A stretch of DNA of 64,000 bases from Ancylomarina sp963977525 (GTDB taxonomy: Bacteria > Bacteroidota > Bacteroidia > Bacteroidales > Marinifilaceae), in contig CAXBPC010000009.1 in assembly GCA_963977525.1 (NCBI GenBank), positions 1 through 64,000 on the forward strand, in the 5' to 3' direction. Made by a program: the position numbers and the translations under genes. The notes beneath the pieces were generated by a model. That model was not told the DNA's origin, ran no database searches, and worked only from the letters and a program-made list of their open reading frames with translations. Shown here piece by piece: positions 25,601 through 32,808 of this stretch. Within the stretch, counting starts at the first letter, position 1. Each line of letters begins with the position of its first letter.

Positions 25601-27513
25601 GACGTAAACTCCACATCCACTAAAGGAATCGAAGCAAAATTAAGATGTGTCCCAATTACATCAATCTTAAATTCAGGACCATTTAAATCACCAATAAAAT
25701 TAGGAACTAAAGCACTCCCACTTGTTGACCAACCGGAATGTGAATTATCTACTTTTATTTGCAAAATATCCCCATCGGAAAGAACAGTTTTTAAGTAAAC
25801 ATGAATAGAAAAAACCTTACTGTTGCCATCTGAAATTTCCCGAAGCAATTCACTATTTGAAATAGAAATATCTACTCCTGAATTACTCAACACATAATCA
25901 GCGACGAGGCTCTTATCTCCAACTTTTATAATGAATCCTTCAATTTCATCTTCCCAGTTCACATTATTATTATCTCCTGGCATTAATCGAATTGAATTGA
26001 GAAAAGTAGATTCAATATCATCCCCTATATCATTTATTGAAAATCGATAGACTTCAACCGCATCTTCAACAGAATTTGCGATTGAAGAAATATTTAAGGA
26101 AGATGGTGTCCAAGCACTTAAATTCAATTCGGTAGACTGTGAACTAATAATAGATATAGAATTTGAAATTGCAGATTCTAGTCCTAAACCTGATGCTTGC
26201 AAAGTAATATCTTCGGCTATATTATAGATTAGATCATCAAAAACAACTTGCCCATTCAACATGTCGTTAGAGAGAATGCCTGATAATATACCAGTTCCCG
26301 TCTGTATACTTAGACCTACATTCTTATTTGCGTCTAAGTCTAGGCTACCATTAATATCTCTAGCATCTACGGAAACAGAAAAATTTGTGTTTTTAATCAA
26401 ACTACTACTCGGAATAGACGCAAAATTTAGTTGTGTTGCAACAACAGAAATTTGATGCTCAGGTGAGTTTACGGCAACACTATTCCCTGTATCAAAACTA
26501 GATCCTGAAGTATAAGTTGTAATGCCAGATGCTCCACCTTCCAATTCTAATTGCACAATTTCTCCATCAATAATTCCACTAGTTTTCAAATAACCTCTTA
26601 ACTCATATTCTTGAGAAGATTTATCAGGGAGGTTAAAATCACCTTCATTAAAATTCAAAATAATCTCGTCGGGATTAATGATCAGCGAATTAATTGGAAT
26701 AAAGTCAGTTCCATTATGAAGAGCAAAAGCTTGGAATTGGTTTGATAAATCAGCTTTATTATCTGTGGCTACATTTGTAAACTTAACAGCTGCTATTTTT
26801 GTGTCAAGATCATCAGCTCCACTCGGCTCCGATAATGTAAACTTTAGTAAGGCTCGTGAAGAATTTATATCATTATCTATGGAACTAATATTTAAATAAG
26901 CTACTTGGGTCAATGGTTCTAAAACCAGGGTGAGTGCATCATTTGAAACAACTTGTGGAATTCCAGTGACTAAAATATCATCAATATAAACCCTATTAGT
27001 AGCCAAGTGAGAATTTAACTTTGCAACTATAAAAAGATGATTCACATTTAAATTATTAACAGATGAAGTATTTTCACTAAAATTCCCTTCATTAAGACCG
27101 TTTACTGGAAAAAGTATTTCTTCACTATTAATACTTGTCTTATAATACAATTTCACATACTTATTTTCACTTATTGATGATCCTAATTCCTTCACGTAAA
27201 TTGATATATTAACATCCGTGTAATTAGAAACATCAATATCAGGACTCATCCATATAGCCTCTCCCTGACTATACTTAACTTCTAACCTACCTGAATTTAG
27301 ATCCTTAACTTTAGCGTAGAAATTATCAGATAAAATACATGAACTAATATCAAGAGCCCAATCTACTCCAGTGATATCACTTAATCCATTCCCATCAAAT
27401 CCTTTCCCAATATCATCGCTAAAATTTTCAGAATAAATTACGTCCTGAGCTTGTAAGAAACCCGAACTCAGTAATAAAAGGACTAATACTTTAAAAAGTG
27501 AAGCTATTTTCAT
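19660..27513 (-). CDS. Giant secreted lamin-tail-domain protein with gliding/T9SS-type C-terminus
   Basis: 2617 residues from the ATG at 27511-27513, which begins a clean signal peptide (MKIASLFKVLVLLLLSSGFLQAQ). The frame is open 27 codons further upstream, but those lack signal-peptide character. After an N-terminal jelly-roll-like domain come four alternating pairs of beta-sandwich modules (marked by LNFASIP...LDLNAN and by NWEDEI...DQGDD). A second jelly-roll (SDDFESRDLNFWE) follows, then three lamin-tail domains (VINEIFADESPVVGLPEYEFIEIYN and related), then a fourth diverged lamin-tail (VINEVLFNPYPNGADYVELFN). The C-terminus (SPDNDGVDDRLVINF...ELFWDG...YKKTCVLG) is FlgD-like/gliding-type. 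It probably acts at the cell surface. The ligand is unknown. Confidence 0.85.
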   Translation of the reverse strand: MKIASLFKVLVLLLLSSGFLQAQDVIYSENFSDDIGKGFDGNGLSDITGVDWALDISSCILSDNFYAKVKDLNSGRLEVKYSQGEAIWMSPDIDVSNYTDVNISIYVKELGSSISENKYVKLYYKTSINSEEILFPVNGLNEGNFSENTSSVNNLNVNHLFIVAKLNSHLATNRVYIDDILVTGIPQVVSNDALTLVLEPLTQVAYLNISSIDNDINSSRALLKFTLSEPSGADDLDTKIAAVKFTNVATDNKADLSNQFQAFALHNGTDFIPINSLIINPDEIILNFNEGDFNLPDKSSQEYELRGYLKTSGIIDGEIVQLELEGGASGITTYTSGSSFDTGNSVAVNSPEHQISVVATQLNFASIPSSSLIKNTNFSVSVDARDINGSLDLDANKNVGLSIQTGTGILSGILSNDMLNGQVVFDDLIYNIAEDITLQASGLGLESAISNSISIISSQSTELNLSAWTPSSLNISSIANSVEDAVEVYRFSINDIGDDIESTFLNSIRLMPGDNNNVNWEDEIEGFIIKVGDKSLVADYVLSNSGVDISISNSELLREISDGNSKVFSIHVYLKTVLSDGDILQIKVDNSHSGWSTSGSALVPNFIGDLNGPEFKIDVIGTHLNFASIPLVDVEFTSNFEVSVNLTDLNDNLDLNANQVVNLSLVDGKGNLSGTLTKNLNSGITSFDDLSYNYSEEIKLTISGVGLKSKESELIHFLPSKSSDAHVVEWVPENLHISSLFVSEDSFKEVFRFQVVDQGDDQVSSVLKSIRLISGSENTMNWEDEIGGFQLKINGEIADVDFIPSASSLLINFAENEELVKIPDGQTINLSLYVYLNEKSADGEVFQAAIENIHSQWEVIGTQLLNEFPGNLENKLFVVDVEGSELSFIKKPPKNLIPNSDFEIELKLIDKFGNQDLNTIKEAQVSLASGTGNLISDKGLRASFIDGKFAWADLKYDKAENFTLLIEVDGLEPILSDNISSLDANSSLISAEIPVSPQVLNPLAIDADNYEVVFNFAIKDEAKLDTSPTLVSSMKFYNKLIDSGLDWVKHLAGAVIKRDGEIVARTTKIENEYISFSSTDIEIKNGEREEFELAIYFKKSLIPDHASFQVEIRSDHGWKTSSTGSSLVNQLSERIVSVIHQIDVNADRLSIISYPKGIEQLEYFDITIAAVDAFQNIDLDKTSSISLNAKSGILSQTGVIGNLEAGKLEVSDLSYSGEKILELTASGDLKSVTKEIFVQEKNVILSDDFESRDLNFWENTEDWTVSSYKYINGSNSLKHNLTNAIGSSCVVCPLSNIQIGSESIFWEFLLHNSDWDPTSSNFFVFHLLMDFNDPELADNLYSVGINLSGSDDRLSLWKTDNENVQLLVKSDFDWNSEETVAVKVEYNARGEWKLSYNRLGDKTNYLAAGTAVSEVNTDVKNWYSGLEFNFETASRAGQLWFDDIKVDSYNSAPFIKNYNLFSDSIVLNFSEDLNFLKSSELKNFELQLGEVSVPIKEIKSTDFNDQLVLVFENELVTAKYDLQVSRVEDLKGAISNVETIQFDFYKEVHEYDLVINEIFADESPVVDLPEYEFIEIYNTSDYPIKLEGFKLKVGNTEKILNNYKIPSHEYLILCSNAAVEFYKEYGNVLGISSFPSLTNSGTNISLESSKGVLMDEIIYSSGWYVNENKKDGGWSLERVDVTNYCSTVSNWKASQNEIGGTPGEANSVKDIYQDIQAPDLFSYNLISNQVLLVEFSEIVNEDSALSVLNYTIEGNSISSISKDSDKIYMLHFEKIFEDGKTQKLVINNLTDECGNSKELQVDFVWHEVHEYDLVINEIFADESPVVGLPEYEFIEIYNTSDYPIKLEGFKLKVGNTEKILNNYKIPSHEYLILCSNAAVEFYKEYGNVLGISSFPSLTNSGTNISLESSKGVLMDEIIYSSGWYVNENKKDGGWSLERVDVTNYCSTVSNWKASQNEIGGTPGEANSVKDIYQDIQAPDLFSYNLISNQVLLVEFSEIVNEDSALSVLNYTIEGNSISSISKDSDKIYMLHFEKIFEDGKTQKLVINNLTDECGNSKELQVDFVWHEVHEYDLVINEIFADESPVVGLPEYEFIEIYNTSDYPIKLEGFKLKVGNTEKILDNYEIPSHAYLILCSNAASEYYKEFGNVLGISSFPSLTNSGTNISLESSAEILMDEITYSSDWYGDENKNDGGWSLERVDVTNYFWQADNWRASLNAEGGTPGQGNSIEALNPDLSKPKLLNFELIGTNAIILFFSESLAFNQALDILNYSLNGDVGHPVSVMEIDDEIFALRLDFSSDFENNIQYQLVLSDYLVDLAGNSIEEHKVEFILAETPHAGDLVINEVLFNPYPNGADYVELFNISDRKIDVKDLLIANRDENYQLDAIYPLSERSRIMEADAYLLLSTDTANVKLNYSHVDESTFLQLSKIPSFNDDEGRVVILNRDNDQLDDFAYNEAMHFSQLTSTEGVSLERINPNKDTNSNSNWISASQTVDFGTPGMQNSSYDIDEVEVNEIGFKSKIFSPDNDGVDDRLVINFDLEKSGYVANIRVYNSLGREVRRLASNMTLSTKDELFWDGLLANKERAPIGIYAFYFELFHSDGEVKVYKKTCVLGRKFK
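21221..22779 (-). repeat. Perfect 780-bp tandem duplication inside the giant gene
   Basis: Bases 21221-21999 match 22001-22779 without a difference in the lines I compared. The unit is 780 bp (260 codons), so the frame is kept. Each unit encodes one lamin-tail domain plus the following Ig-like linker. The next copy toward the 3' end (about 20800-21220) is the same module but diverged. Such identity means a recent duplication or ongoing gene conversion. Confidence 0.92.
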
Positions 27514-27731
27514 ATCTAAAACTCTATCTTCGTTGACTAAATTGATTATAGTATAGTATAGTGTGTTGAAACCATAAAAAATGAAGCACACCATTTATGT
27601 TTCGAGTAAAAAAGAACTGTATTTATCAATTTATTTTTATTGAAACTTGCATACTTAGGTTACAACCACACATTAACTACATCTAAGTAAGTAAATTATA
27701 ATTATTAATCAAATTAACAGAACACTTTATT

Positions 27732-28721
27732 ATGAAAATTGCTGTAATAGGCGCCACTGGTTTAGTAGGACAAAAAATTCTGGAGGTATTAACCGAAAGA
27801 AATTTCCCTGTAGATGAATTATATCCCGTTGCAAGTGAAAGATCGAAAGGAAAAAAAATCAGATTTAGAGGTAAAGAAGTAACGATAATTGGCATGAAAG
27901 AAGCTATCGAACTAAAACCTCATATTGCTATATTCTCAGCAGGTGGAACAACTTCTTTAGAATGGGCACCTGAGTTTGAAAAAGCTGGGATTTTTGTTGT
28001 TGACAATTCTTCTGCATGGAGAATGCATCCTGAAAAAAAACTAATTGTACCGGAAATTAATGCTTCAGAACTTACGGTTGATGATAAAATTATCGCCAAC
28101 CCAAACTGTTCAACCATTCAAATGGTAGTTGCATTAGCTCCTCTGCATAAAAAATATAAGATTAAACGTTTAATAATCTCAACATACCAATCTATAAGTG
28201 GTACTGGTATTAAAGCTGTTGAGCAGTTAGAGAACGAAAGAGCTGGTATAGTTGGTGAAATGGCTTATCCACACCCAATAGATAAAAACTGCTTACCTCA
28301 CTGCGATGTATTCGAAGATAACGCATACACCAAAGAGGAAATGAAGTTGATTAACGAAACTAGAAAAATTCTTTGTGATGATTCTATAAGAATTACGGCT
28401 ACAGCTGTTCGAGTTCCAGTAGTAGGAGGTCATTCAGAATCAGTAAACATTGAATTCGAAAAGGATTTTGATTTGGATGAACTAAAAGACTTACTTGCTA
28501 ATTCAGAAGGTATTATTCTTCAAGATGACCCAGAAAATAATATTTACCCAATGCCTCGATTTGCTCATGAGAAAAACGAGGTATTTGTAGGTCGAATTCG
28601 TCGTGACTTCTCAAACCCTAATAGTTTGAATATGTGGATTGTTGCTGACAACCTTCGTAAAGGAGCTGCTACGAATGCGATCCAGATTGCAGAATATTTG
28701 ACAAAAAATGGAATCGTTTAA
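27732..28721 (+). CDS. asd: Aspartate-semialdehyde dehydrogenase
   Basis: 329 residues. The N-terminal NADP-binding motif is IGATGLVGQKILEVL (6-20). The catalytic Cys is C126 in ANPNCSTIQ. The substrate-binding region has GTGIKAVEQL, and VRVPVVGGHSESV carries the conserved histidine. It reduces aspartyl phosphate to aspartate semialdehyde, leading to lysine/diaminopimelate, threonine and methionine. The length is typical. It is monocistronic, divergent from the giant secreted protein, and shares a bidirectional terminator with hflX. Confidence 0.95.
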   Translation: MKIAVIGATGLVGQKILEVLTERNFPVDELYPVASERSKGKKIRFRGKEVTIIGMKEAIELKPHIAIFSAGGTTSLEWAPEFEKAGIFVVDNSSAWRMHPEKKLIVPEINASELTVDDKIIANPNCSTIQMVVALAPLHKKYKIKRLIISTYQSISGTGIKAVEQLENERAGIVGEMAYPHPIDKNCLPHCDVFEDNAYTKEEMKLINETRKILCDDSIRITATAVRVPVVGGHSESVNIEFEKDFDLDELKDLLANSEGIILQDDPENNIYPMPRFAHEKNEVFVGRIRRDFSNPNSLNMWIVADNLRKGAATNAIQIAEYLTKNGIV

Positions 28722-28745
28722 TAACAGATTCCTATACTGACATAT

Positions 28746-28790
28746 AAAAAGCGATGCTCCAAATCATATTTTGGAACATCGCTTTTTTTT
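28746..28790. terminator. Bidirectional terminator between asd and hflX
   Basis: An 11-bp stem (AAAAAGCGATG / CATCGCTTTTT) is extended by TCCAAA/TTTGGA after one mismatch. There is a T run on each strand, so it serves both convergent genes. Confidence 0.88.
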
Positions 28791-28808
28791 ATTTCTATTC
28801 AATTTGAT

Positions 28809-30041
28809 TTAGTCTTCTTCGCTAAGATTACTGTAATCTTGATATAAGAAATTATTATAAGGGAAACGAGCTGAATGTAAATCACGAACTACATTATATA
28901 CTTTCTCTTTAAATTCCTCAACATTATCTTTTTCCTTCGCTGATATGAATAAACATGGCGTATCACCTTTAGCTATCCACATTTTCTTTAACTCATCAAG
29001 GCTATAATTTTCACGCAGTTTTGGCGTTAAATCATCTTCATCCTTTTTCACGTAGCTAAAGGCATCAATTTTATTGAATACCAAAAAACGTGGTTTCTCC
29101 TTTTTATCGATTTCAGCCATCGTTTCATTCACCACATTAATCTGATCTTCAAAGTTTGGATGAGAAATATCAACTACATGCAGAATAACATCAGCTTCGC
29201 GCACCTCATCTAAAGTAGACTTGAAAGACTCAACTAAGTTGTGAGGTAATTTTCGAATAAAACCAACTGTATCAGCTAACAAGAATGGTACATTTTGAAT
29301 GACAACCTTTCTAACTGTAGTATCAAGTGTTGCAAAAAGTTTATTCTCGGCAAACACATCAGATTTACTCAAAACGTTCATCAGTGTCGATTTCCCAACA
29401 TTGGTATACCCCACCAAAGCAACACGAATCATTTTATCACGATTCTTACGCTGCACTGTTTTTTGCTTATCAATCTTCTTAAGATCCTCTTTCAACTTCG
29501 CAATCTTATCAAGAATAATACGACGGTCAGTTTCAATTTGAGTTTCACCAGGTCCACGCATTCCAATACCACCACGCTGACGCTCAAGGTGAGTCCATAG
29601 TCGTGTAAGTCTAGGTAATAGATACTGATATTGCGCTAGTTCTACTTGAGTTTTTGCGTTTGCAGTTTGAGCACGACTAGCAAAAATGTCAAGAATCAAA
29701 TTCGTTCTATCAAGAATCTTACGTTTTAATTCACGCTCAATGTTTCTTAATTGCGATGGTGTTAATTCATCATCAAATATAACCAAGCCTATCTCTGGAT
29801 TATCATTAATATATTGCGCAATTTCTTCAAGTTTACCAGTTCCAACAAAGGTTTTGGGATTCGGTCGCTGTAATTTCTGAGTAAAACGTTTTACTGTTTC
29901 AGCCCCAGCAGTTAAGGCAAGAAAATCTAGTTCGTCAAGATATTCTTTCACCATAACTTCGGTCATGCCTTTAGATTGATCTACAATGCCAACTAAAACT
30001 GCTTTCTCAGAATCTATTTTATTATTAAGGAAATCTCCCAT
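28809..30041 (-). CDS. hflX: GTPase HflX
   Basis: 410 residues. The N-terminal HflX domain includes FVGTGKLEEIA and FDDELTPSQLRNIE. The RGGIGMRGPGETQIETDRR linker signature follows (about 156-174), then the G domain with G1 GYTNVGKST (211-219), G3 DTVGFI and G4 NKID. HflX is a ribosome-associated GTPase that splits or rescues stalled ribosomes under stress. A short acidic tail (SNLSEED) follows the G domain. It is monocistronic. Confidence 0.95.
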   Translation of the reverse strand: MGDFLNNKIDSEKAVLVGIVDQSKGMTEVMVKEYLDELDFLALTAGAETVKRFTQKLQRPNPKTFVGTGKLEEIAQYINDNPEIGLVIFDDELTPSQLRNIERELKRKILDRTNLILDIFASRAQTANAKTQVELAQYQYLLPRLTRLWTHLERQRGGIGMRGPGETQIETDRRIILDKIAKLKEDLKKIDKQKTVQRKNRDKMIRVALVGYTNVGKSTLMNVLSKSDVFAENKLFATLDTTVRKVVIQNVPFLLADTVGFIRKLPHNLVESFKSTLDEVREADVILHVVDISHPNFEDQINVVNETMAEIDKKEKPRFLVFNKIDAFSYVKKDEDDLTPKLRENYSLDELKKMWIAKGDTPCLFISAKEKDNVEEFKEKVYNVVRDLHSARFPYNNFLYQDYSNLSEED

Positions 30042-30169
30042 GTATTTTTGAATATATGATTTATGCCCTTAGCTCACTAAAAGAATGAGACAAGAGCATT
30101 CACTTTTTATAAGGTATTGACAAAAGTAAGCAATATTCATATATAAAGTAATTTAGCTATAACAAAAAA

Positions 30170-30193
30170 GAGGCTCTGAATAATCAGAGCCTC
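30170..30193 (-). terminator. Terminator of the first tonB gene
   Basis: A perfect 10-bp stem (GAGGCTCTGA / TCAGAGCCTC) with a 4-nt loop is followed on the minus strand by six T. It lies 29 bp after the stop. Confidence 0.9.
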
Positions 30194-30221
30194 ATATATT
30201 GAATACATTATATGTATCAGC

Positions 30222-30905
30222 TTATTGTAACTGGAAATTGATCGGTACAGTATAAGATACTTTTACAGCTTTACCACGTTGCTTACCTGGCTTCCACTTT
30301 GGCATCTTATTAATTACACGAATAGCCTCTTTGTCAAGTGATGGGTCAACCCCTCTCATAATCTTAACATTCTCGATAGCACCAACTTTATTAACAACAA
30401 AACCAACGTATACACGTCCAGTAATACCATTCTCTTGTGCAATCACAGGATATTTAACCGATCTAGCAATCCATTTTTGTAATTCAAGATCTCCACCTGG
30501 AAATTCAGGCATATCTTCTACAATTACAAACACCTGCTGCTCATCTTCTTCCTCCGACTCTTCAACAACTTGAATTTCAACATCCTCATCCATATCGGCT
30601 TCAGAATCTTCAATTTCTAGTTCGTCGTCAATTTCTTCATCGTTGTCCACAATGTTCAAAACATCAGCAACTTTAGGTGCTGGTGGTGGTGGTGGTGGTG
30701 GCTTAACAGGCTCTTGACGAGTAATAGGAATAATTTCCTCATCAGCCTGTATTTCTTGCTCTGTTCCCAACACAGTGGCTTCACTTGTATCAACTCGCCA
30801 CTCAAAGGCTAGAAATACAAGGGCAAGAGTAAGAGCCAGACCAATCTCTAGAAAAAGACCTCTCTTATTCTCCAGATCTGCTTTTTGTGACTTCTTAACT
30901 TCCAT
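30222..30905 (-). CDS. Energy transducer TonB (paralogue 1)
   Basis: 227 residues. The short cytoplasmic N-terminus ADLENKRGLFLEIGL leads into one membrane helix (about 20-38). A linker with seven consecutive prolines and an acidic stretch (about 88-125) follows, then the C-terminal TonB domain (about 135-227) with EFPGG, AQENGITGRVYVGF and MPKWKPGKQRGKAV. It couples the proton-motive force to outer-membrane receptors. No exbB or exbD is adjacent. It is closely similar to the next gene upstream, which has the same length. Confidence 0.92.
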   Translation of the reverse strand: MEVKKSQKADLENKRGLFLEIGLALTLALVFLAFEWRVDTSEATVLGTEQEIQADEEIIPITRQEPVKPPPPPPPAPKVADVLNIVDNDEEIDDELEIEDSEADMDEDVEIQVVEESEEEDEQQVFVIVEDMPEFPGGDLELQKWIARSVKYPVIAQENGITGRVYVGFVVNKVGAIENVKIMRGVDPSLDKEAIRVINKMPKWKPGKQRGKAVKVSYTVPINFQLQ

Positions 30906-31352
30906 AGTTTTCTTTTTATTTTCTAGTAAATTCAGCGTCTAAAAATACAGATTCCAATTGTATTATCAAAATCAAACTTTAGATATGCTTAATTAATCGG
31001 GGGGTAAAGATAGAAAAATTCACGTCAAACAGTCAAAACATACCCAATAACACATTTTCGCTATTAGATAATTCACTAGACATAGAATTCAAATATCGAA
31101 AATAAACTTCTTACTATCTGATATCGCACATAAGACTCTGAAGATAGCAAGCTTATACTTTCTCAAATAAACTTATCAATAATTCACTCAACTTTTAATG
31201 ATACTCGCCACAACATACAGATTGACAAAAAAATACACCTTAAGAAACAAAATACAAACGTTAGCGTAGTACTTTGAAACATTAATAATCTAGAATAAAA
31301 AAAAGGACTCTATCCCGCAGAGCCCCCTCATATTATTTATAATCAAGATTAA
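30906..31352. other. Intergenic region between the two tonB paralogues
   Basis: About 450 bp, AT-rich, with no coding frame of note. It contains the terminator of the upstream tonB and presumably the promoter of the downstream one, though I find no exact TAnnTTTG on the minus strand. Confidence 0.5.
31305..31325 (-). terminator. Terminator of the second tonB gene
   Basis: A 7-bp stem (GGACTCT / AGAGCCC, one G-U pair on the minus strand) is followed by eight T in minus orientation. It lies 28 bp after the stop at 31353. Confidence 0.8.
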
Positions 31353-32036
31353 TTACTGTAACTGAAAATTAATCGGCAATGAGAAAGATACCTTAACTGC
31401 TTTACCTCTTTGCTTACCTGGTTTCCATTTCGGCATCTGTTTAATAACTCGAACTGCTTCTCTATCTAAAGATGGATCAACACCTCTAGTGACAACTATA
31501 TTATCGATACCTCCAGTTTCATTAATTACAAAATTTAAATGCACACGACCAGCTATACCATTTTCTTGAGCGAGCGTTGGGTACTTTACAGATTTTGCTA
31601 TCCAATTTAGTAAAGCAAGTTCCCCTCCTGGGAATTCAGGCATATCCTCTACAATCACAAATATATGCTCCTCATCCGTGTCGGATTCCTCATCATTAAC
31701 AACACTAACTCTATAAGTTTCGTCAATCAGAGCTTGCGAATCTACTATATCCAAAACCTCATCAAAATCTTCATCTCCATCAACAATTATTAACACATCG
31801 GTTAATCTAGGTGCAGGAGGTGGTGGCGGAGGTGGTTTAACTGGTTCACGAGTAATAGGGACAACATCGTCATCAACGAATAATTCATCTACAATATTTA
31901 TAACGTCTGCTTCATGCGAATCTGTACGCCATTCAAATGCAAAGAATACAATAGCAAGGGTTAAAACTAAGCCTATTTCAAGAAAAAGACCTCTCTTGTT
32001 TTCCAAATCTGCTTTTTTTGTTTTTTTGATTTCCAT
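31353..32036 (-). CDS. Energy transducer TonB (paralogue 2)
   Basis: 227 residues with the same layout as the gene 450 bp downstream: ADLENKRGLFLEIGL, one membrane helix, a PPPPPPPAP linker, an acidic spacer that differs between the two, and a TonB C-terminal domain (EFPGG, AQENGIAGRVHLNF, MPKWKPGKQRGKAV). The conserved ends and diverged linker point to tandem duplication with later divergence. Each copy has its own terminator, so they can be expressed separately. Paralogues may serve different receptors, which is inference. Confidence 0.9.
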   Translation of the reverse strand: MEIKKTKKADLENKRGLFLEIGLVLTLAIVFFAFEWRTDSHEADVINIVDELFVDDDVVPITREPVKPPPPPPPAPRLTDVLIIVDGDEDFDEVLDIVDSQALIDETYRVSVVNDEESDTDEEHIFVIVEDMPEFPGGELALLNWIAKSVKYPTLAQENGIAGRVHLNFVINETGGIDNIVVTRGVDPSLDREAVRVIKQMPKWKPGKQRGKAVKVSFSLPINFQLQ

Positions 32037-32229
32037 AGTCTCAGTATTAATTTAATAAAAACTAAACTTATTAGTAGACAAACGAATGCCTATAAAGTGT
32101 TTAATTAAAACCAATTTGATCTATGAACATAAATATACCAAAATGATAATACGAAAAGTTATCAGAATGACAATTTTAAATAAATTTAACAAAACTGTAT
32201 GATTTTTAACATTAATTATAAAAGTTAAA

Positions 32230-32462
32230 TTACAATTTTTGATTCAAAAAAAAATGGATGATAAATTCATATCATCCACTATTCTATTCTTCTATAATTT
32301 TATATAAAAAATGAGTGAAAAATTAACAAAGCCCGAACTCATCCTACCTATACACACTATTCTTCTACTGTAATCAATCGTTTACCCTAGTAAACAATTA
32401 TGGGTCATCATTAATTTTCCACTCATATCCTTTTACGTAAACTTTCCAAAAAAGTTATGCAT
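32230..32462 (-). ncRNA. Candidate structured small RNA, left copy
   Basis: On the minus strand, a 16-bp closing stem (arms at 32411-32426 and 32311-32326, one G-U pair) encloses a 10-bp hairpin (32376-32385 with 32390-32399, one G-U, 4-nt loop) and about 50 nt of highly conserved sequence. A 9-bp terminator hairpin (32255-32263 / 32270-32278) then leads into nine T. A paralogue lies at 49687-49916: 112 core bases differ at one position, while the stem arms differ in ways that keep pairing. The only peptide is 14 codons, MSGKLMMTHNCLLG. I do not recognise the family. Confidence 0.6.
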
Positions 32463-32487
32463 ACCTCTTATTTTTATTAAAAATAAA

Positions 32488-32517
32488 TTTGCAATTATTT
32501 AAATTCGTATATATTTG
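32488..32517 (+). promoter_or_regulatory. tRNA-Ala promoter TTTG-N18-TATATTTG
   Basis: TTTG at 32488-32491 and an exact TAnnTTTG box (TATATTTG, 32510-32517) precede the first tRNA base by 10 nt. Confidence 0.75.
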
Positions 32518-32527
32518 TCTTCGTATT

Positions 32528-32601
32528 GGGGGATTAGCTCAGTTGGCTAGAGCGTTTGACTGGCAGTCAAAAGGTCATCGGTTCGATTCCGATATTTTCC
32601 A
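32528..32601 (+). tRNA. tRNA-Ala (anticodon GGC)
   Basis: A 74-nt cloverleaf: acceptor GGGGGAT/ATTTTCC, D-arm GCTC/GAGC, anticodon stem TTTGA/TCAAA with loop CTGGCAG (anticodon GGC), T-arm ATCGG/CCGAT with loop TTCGATT, and discriminator A. The G3-U70 pair is the alanine identity element. The acceptor also has G4-U69 and G5-U68. The displaced copy at 49593-49640 has C in place of U69. The 3' half is the attachment site of the element that follows. Confidence 0.93.
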
Positions 32602-32603
32602 CC
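32556..32603 (+). repeat. attL: left attachment core in the 3' half of tRNA-Ala
   Basis: 48 bp shared with 49593-49640 in direct orientation with two mismatches, covering the anticodon arm to the discriminator. The cognate integrase gene sits beside the other copy. Confidence 0.88.
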
Positions 32604-32654
32604 CATAAAACCAAGCAGTTACGGCATTTTGCAGTAACTGCTTTCTTCATTATT

Positions 32655-32673
32655 CCCTACAGATTACCCTACA
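32655..32673 (+). promoter_or_regulatory. Putative integrase arm-type site, left end
   Basis: Two CCCTACA heptamers 12 bp apart. The same 19-bp arrangement with one base change occurs inside the right end at 49463-49481. A pair like this at both ends fits arm-binding sites of the integrase N-terminal domain. Confidence 0.6.
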
Positions 32674-32808
32674 TATAAAACCACAAAATAGCTTTATTTA
32701 TTACCCTTCAATAAATATTCAATTCAATCATTTTTTCTAAGTTTACTTGCGCTACCAAAAATCGATTATGATTTTGAAAAGCTAAATTCCAAATAATAAA
32801 AATTAATC

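Noticed and set aside
32655..32673. CCCTACA repeats as a replication iteron set
   Set aside because: Only two copies at each end, at matching positions beside the attachment cores, which fits integrase arm sites better.
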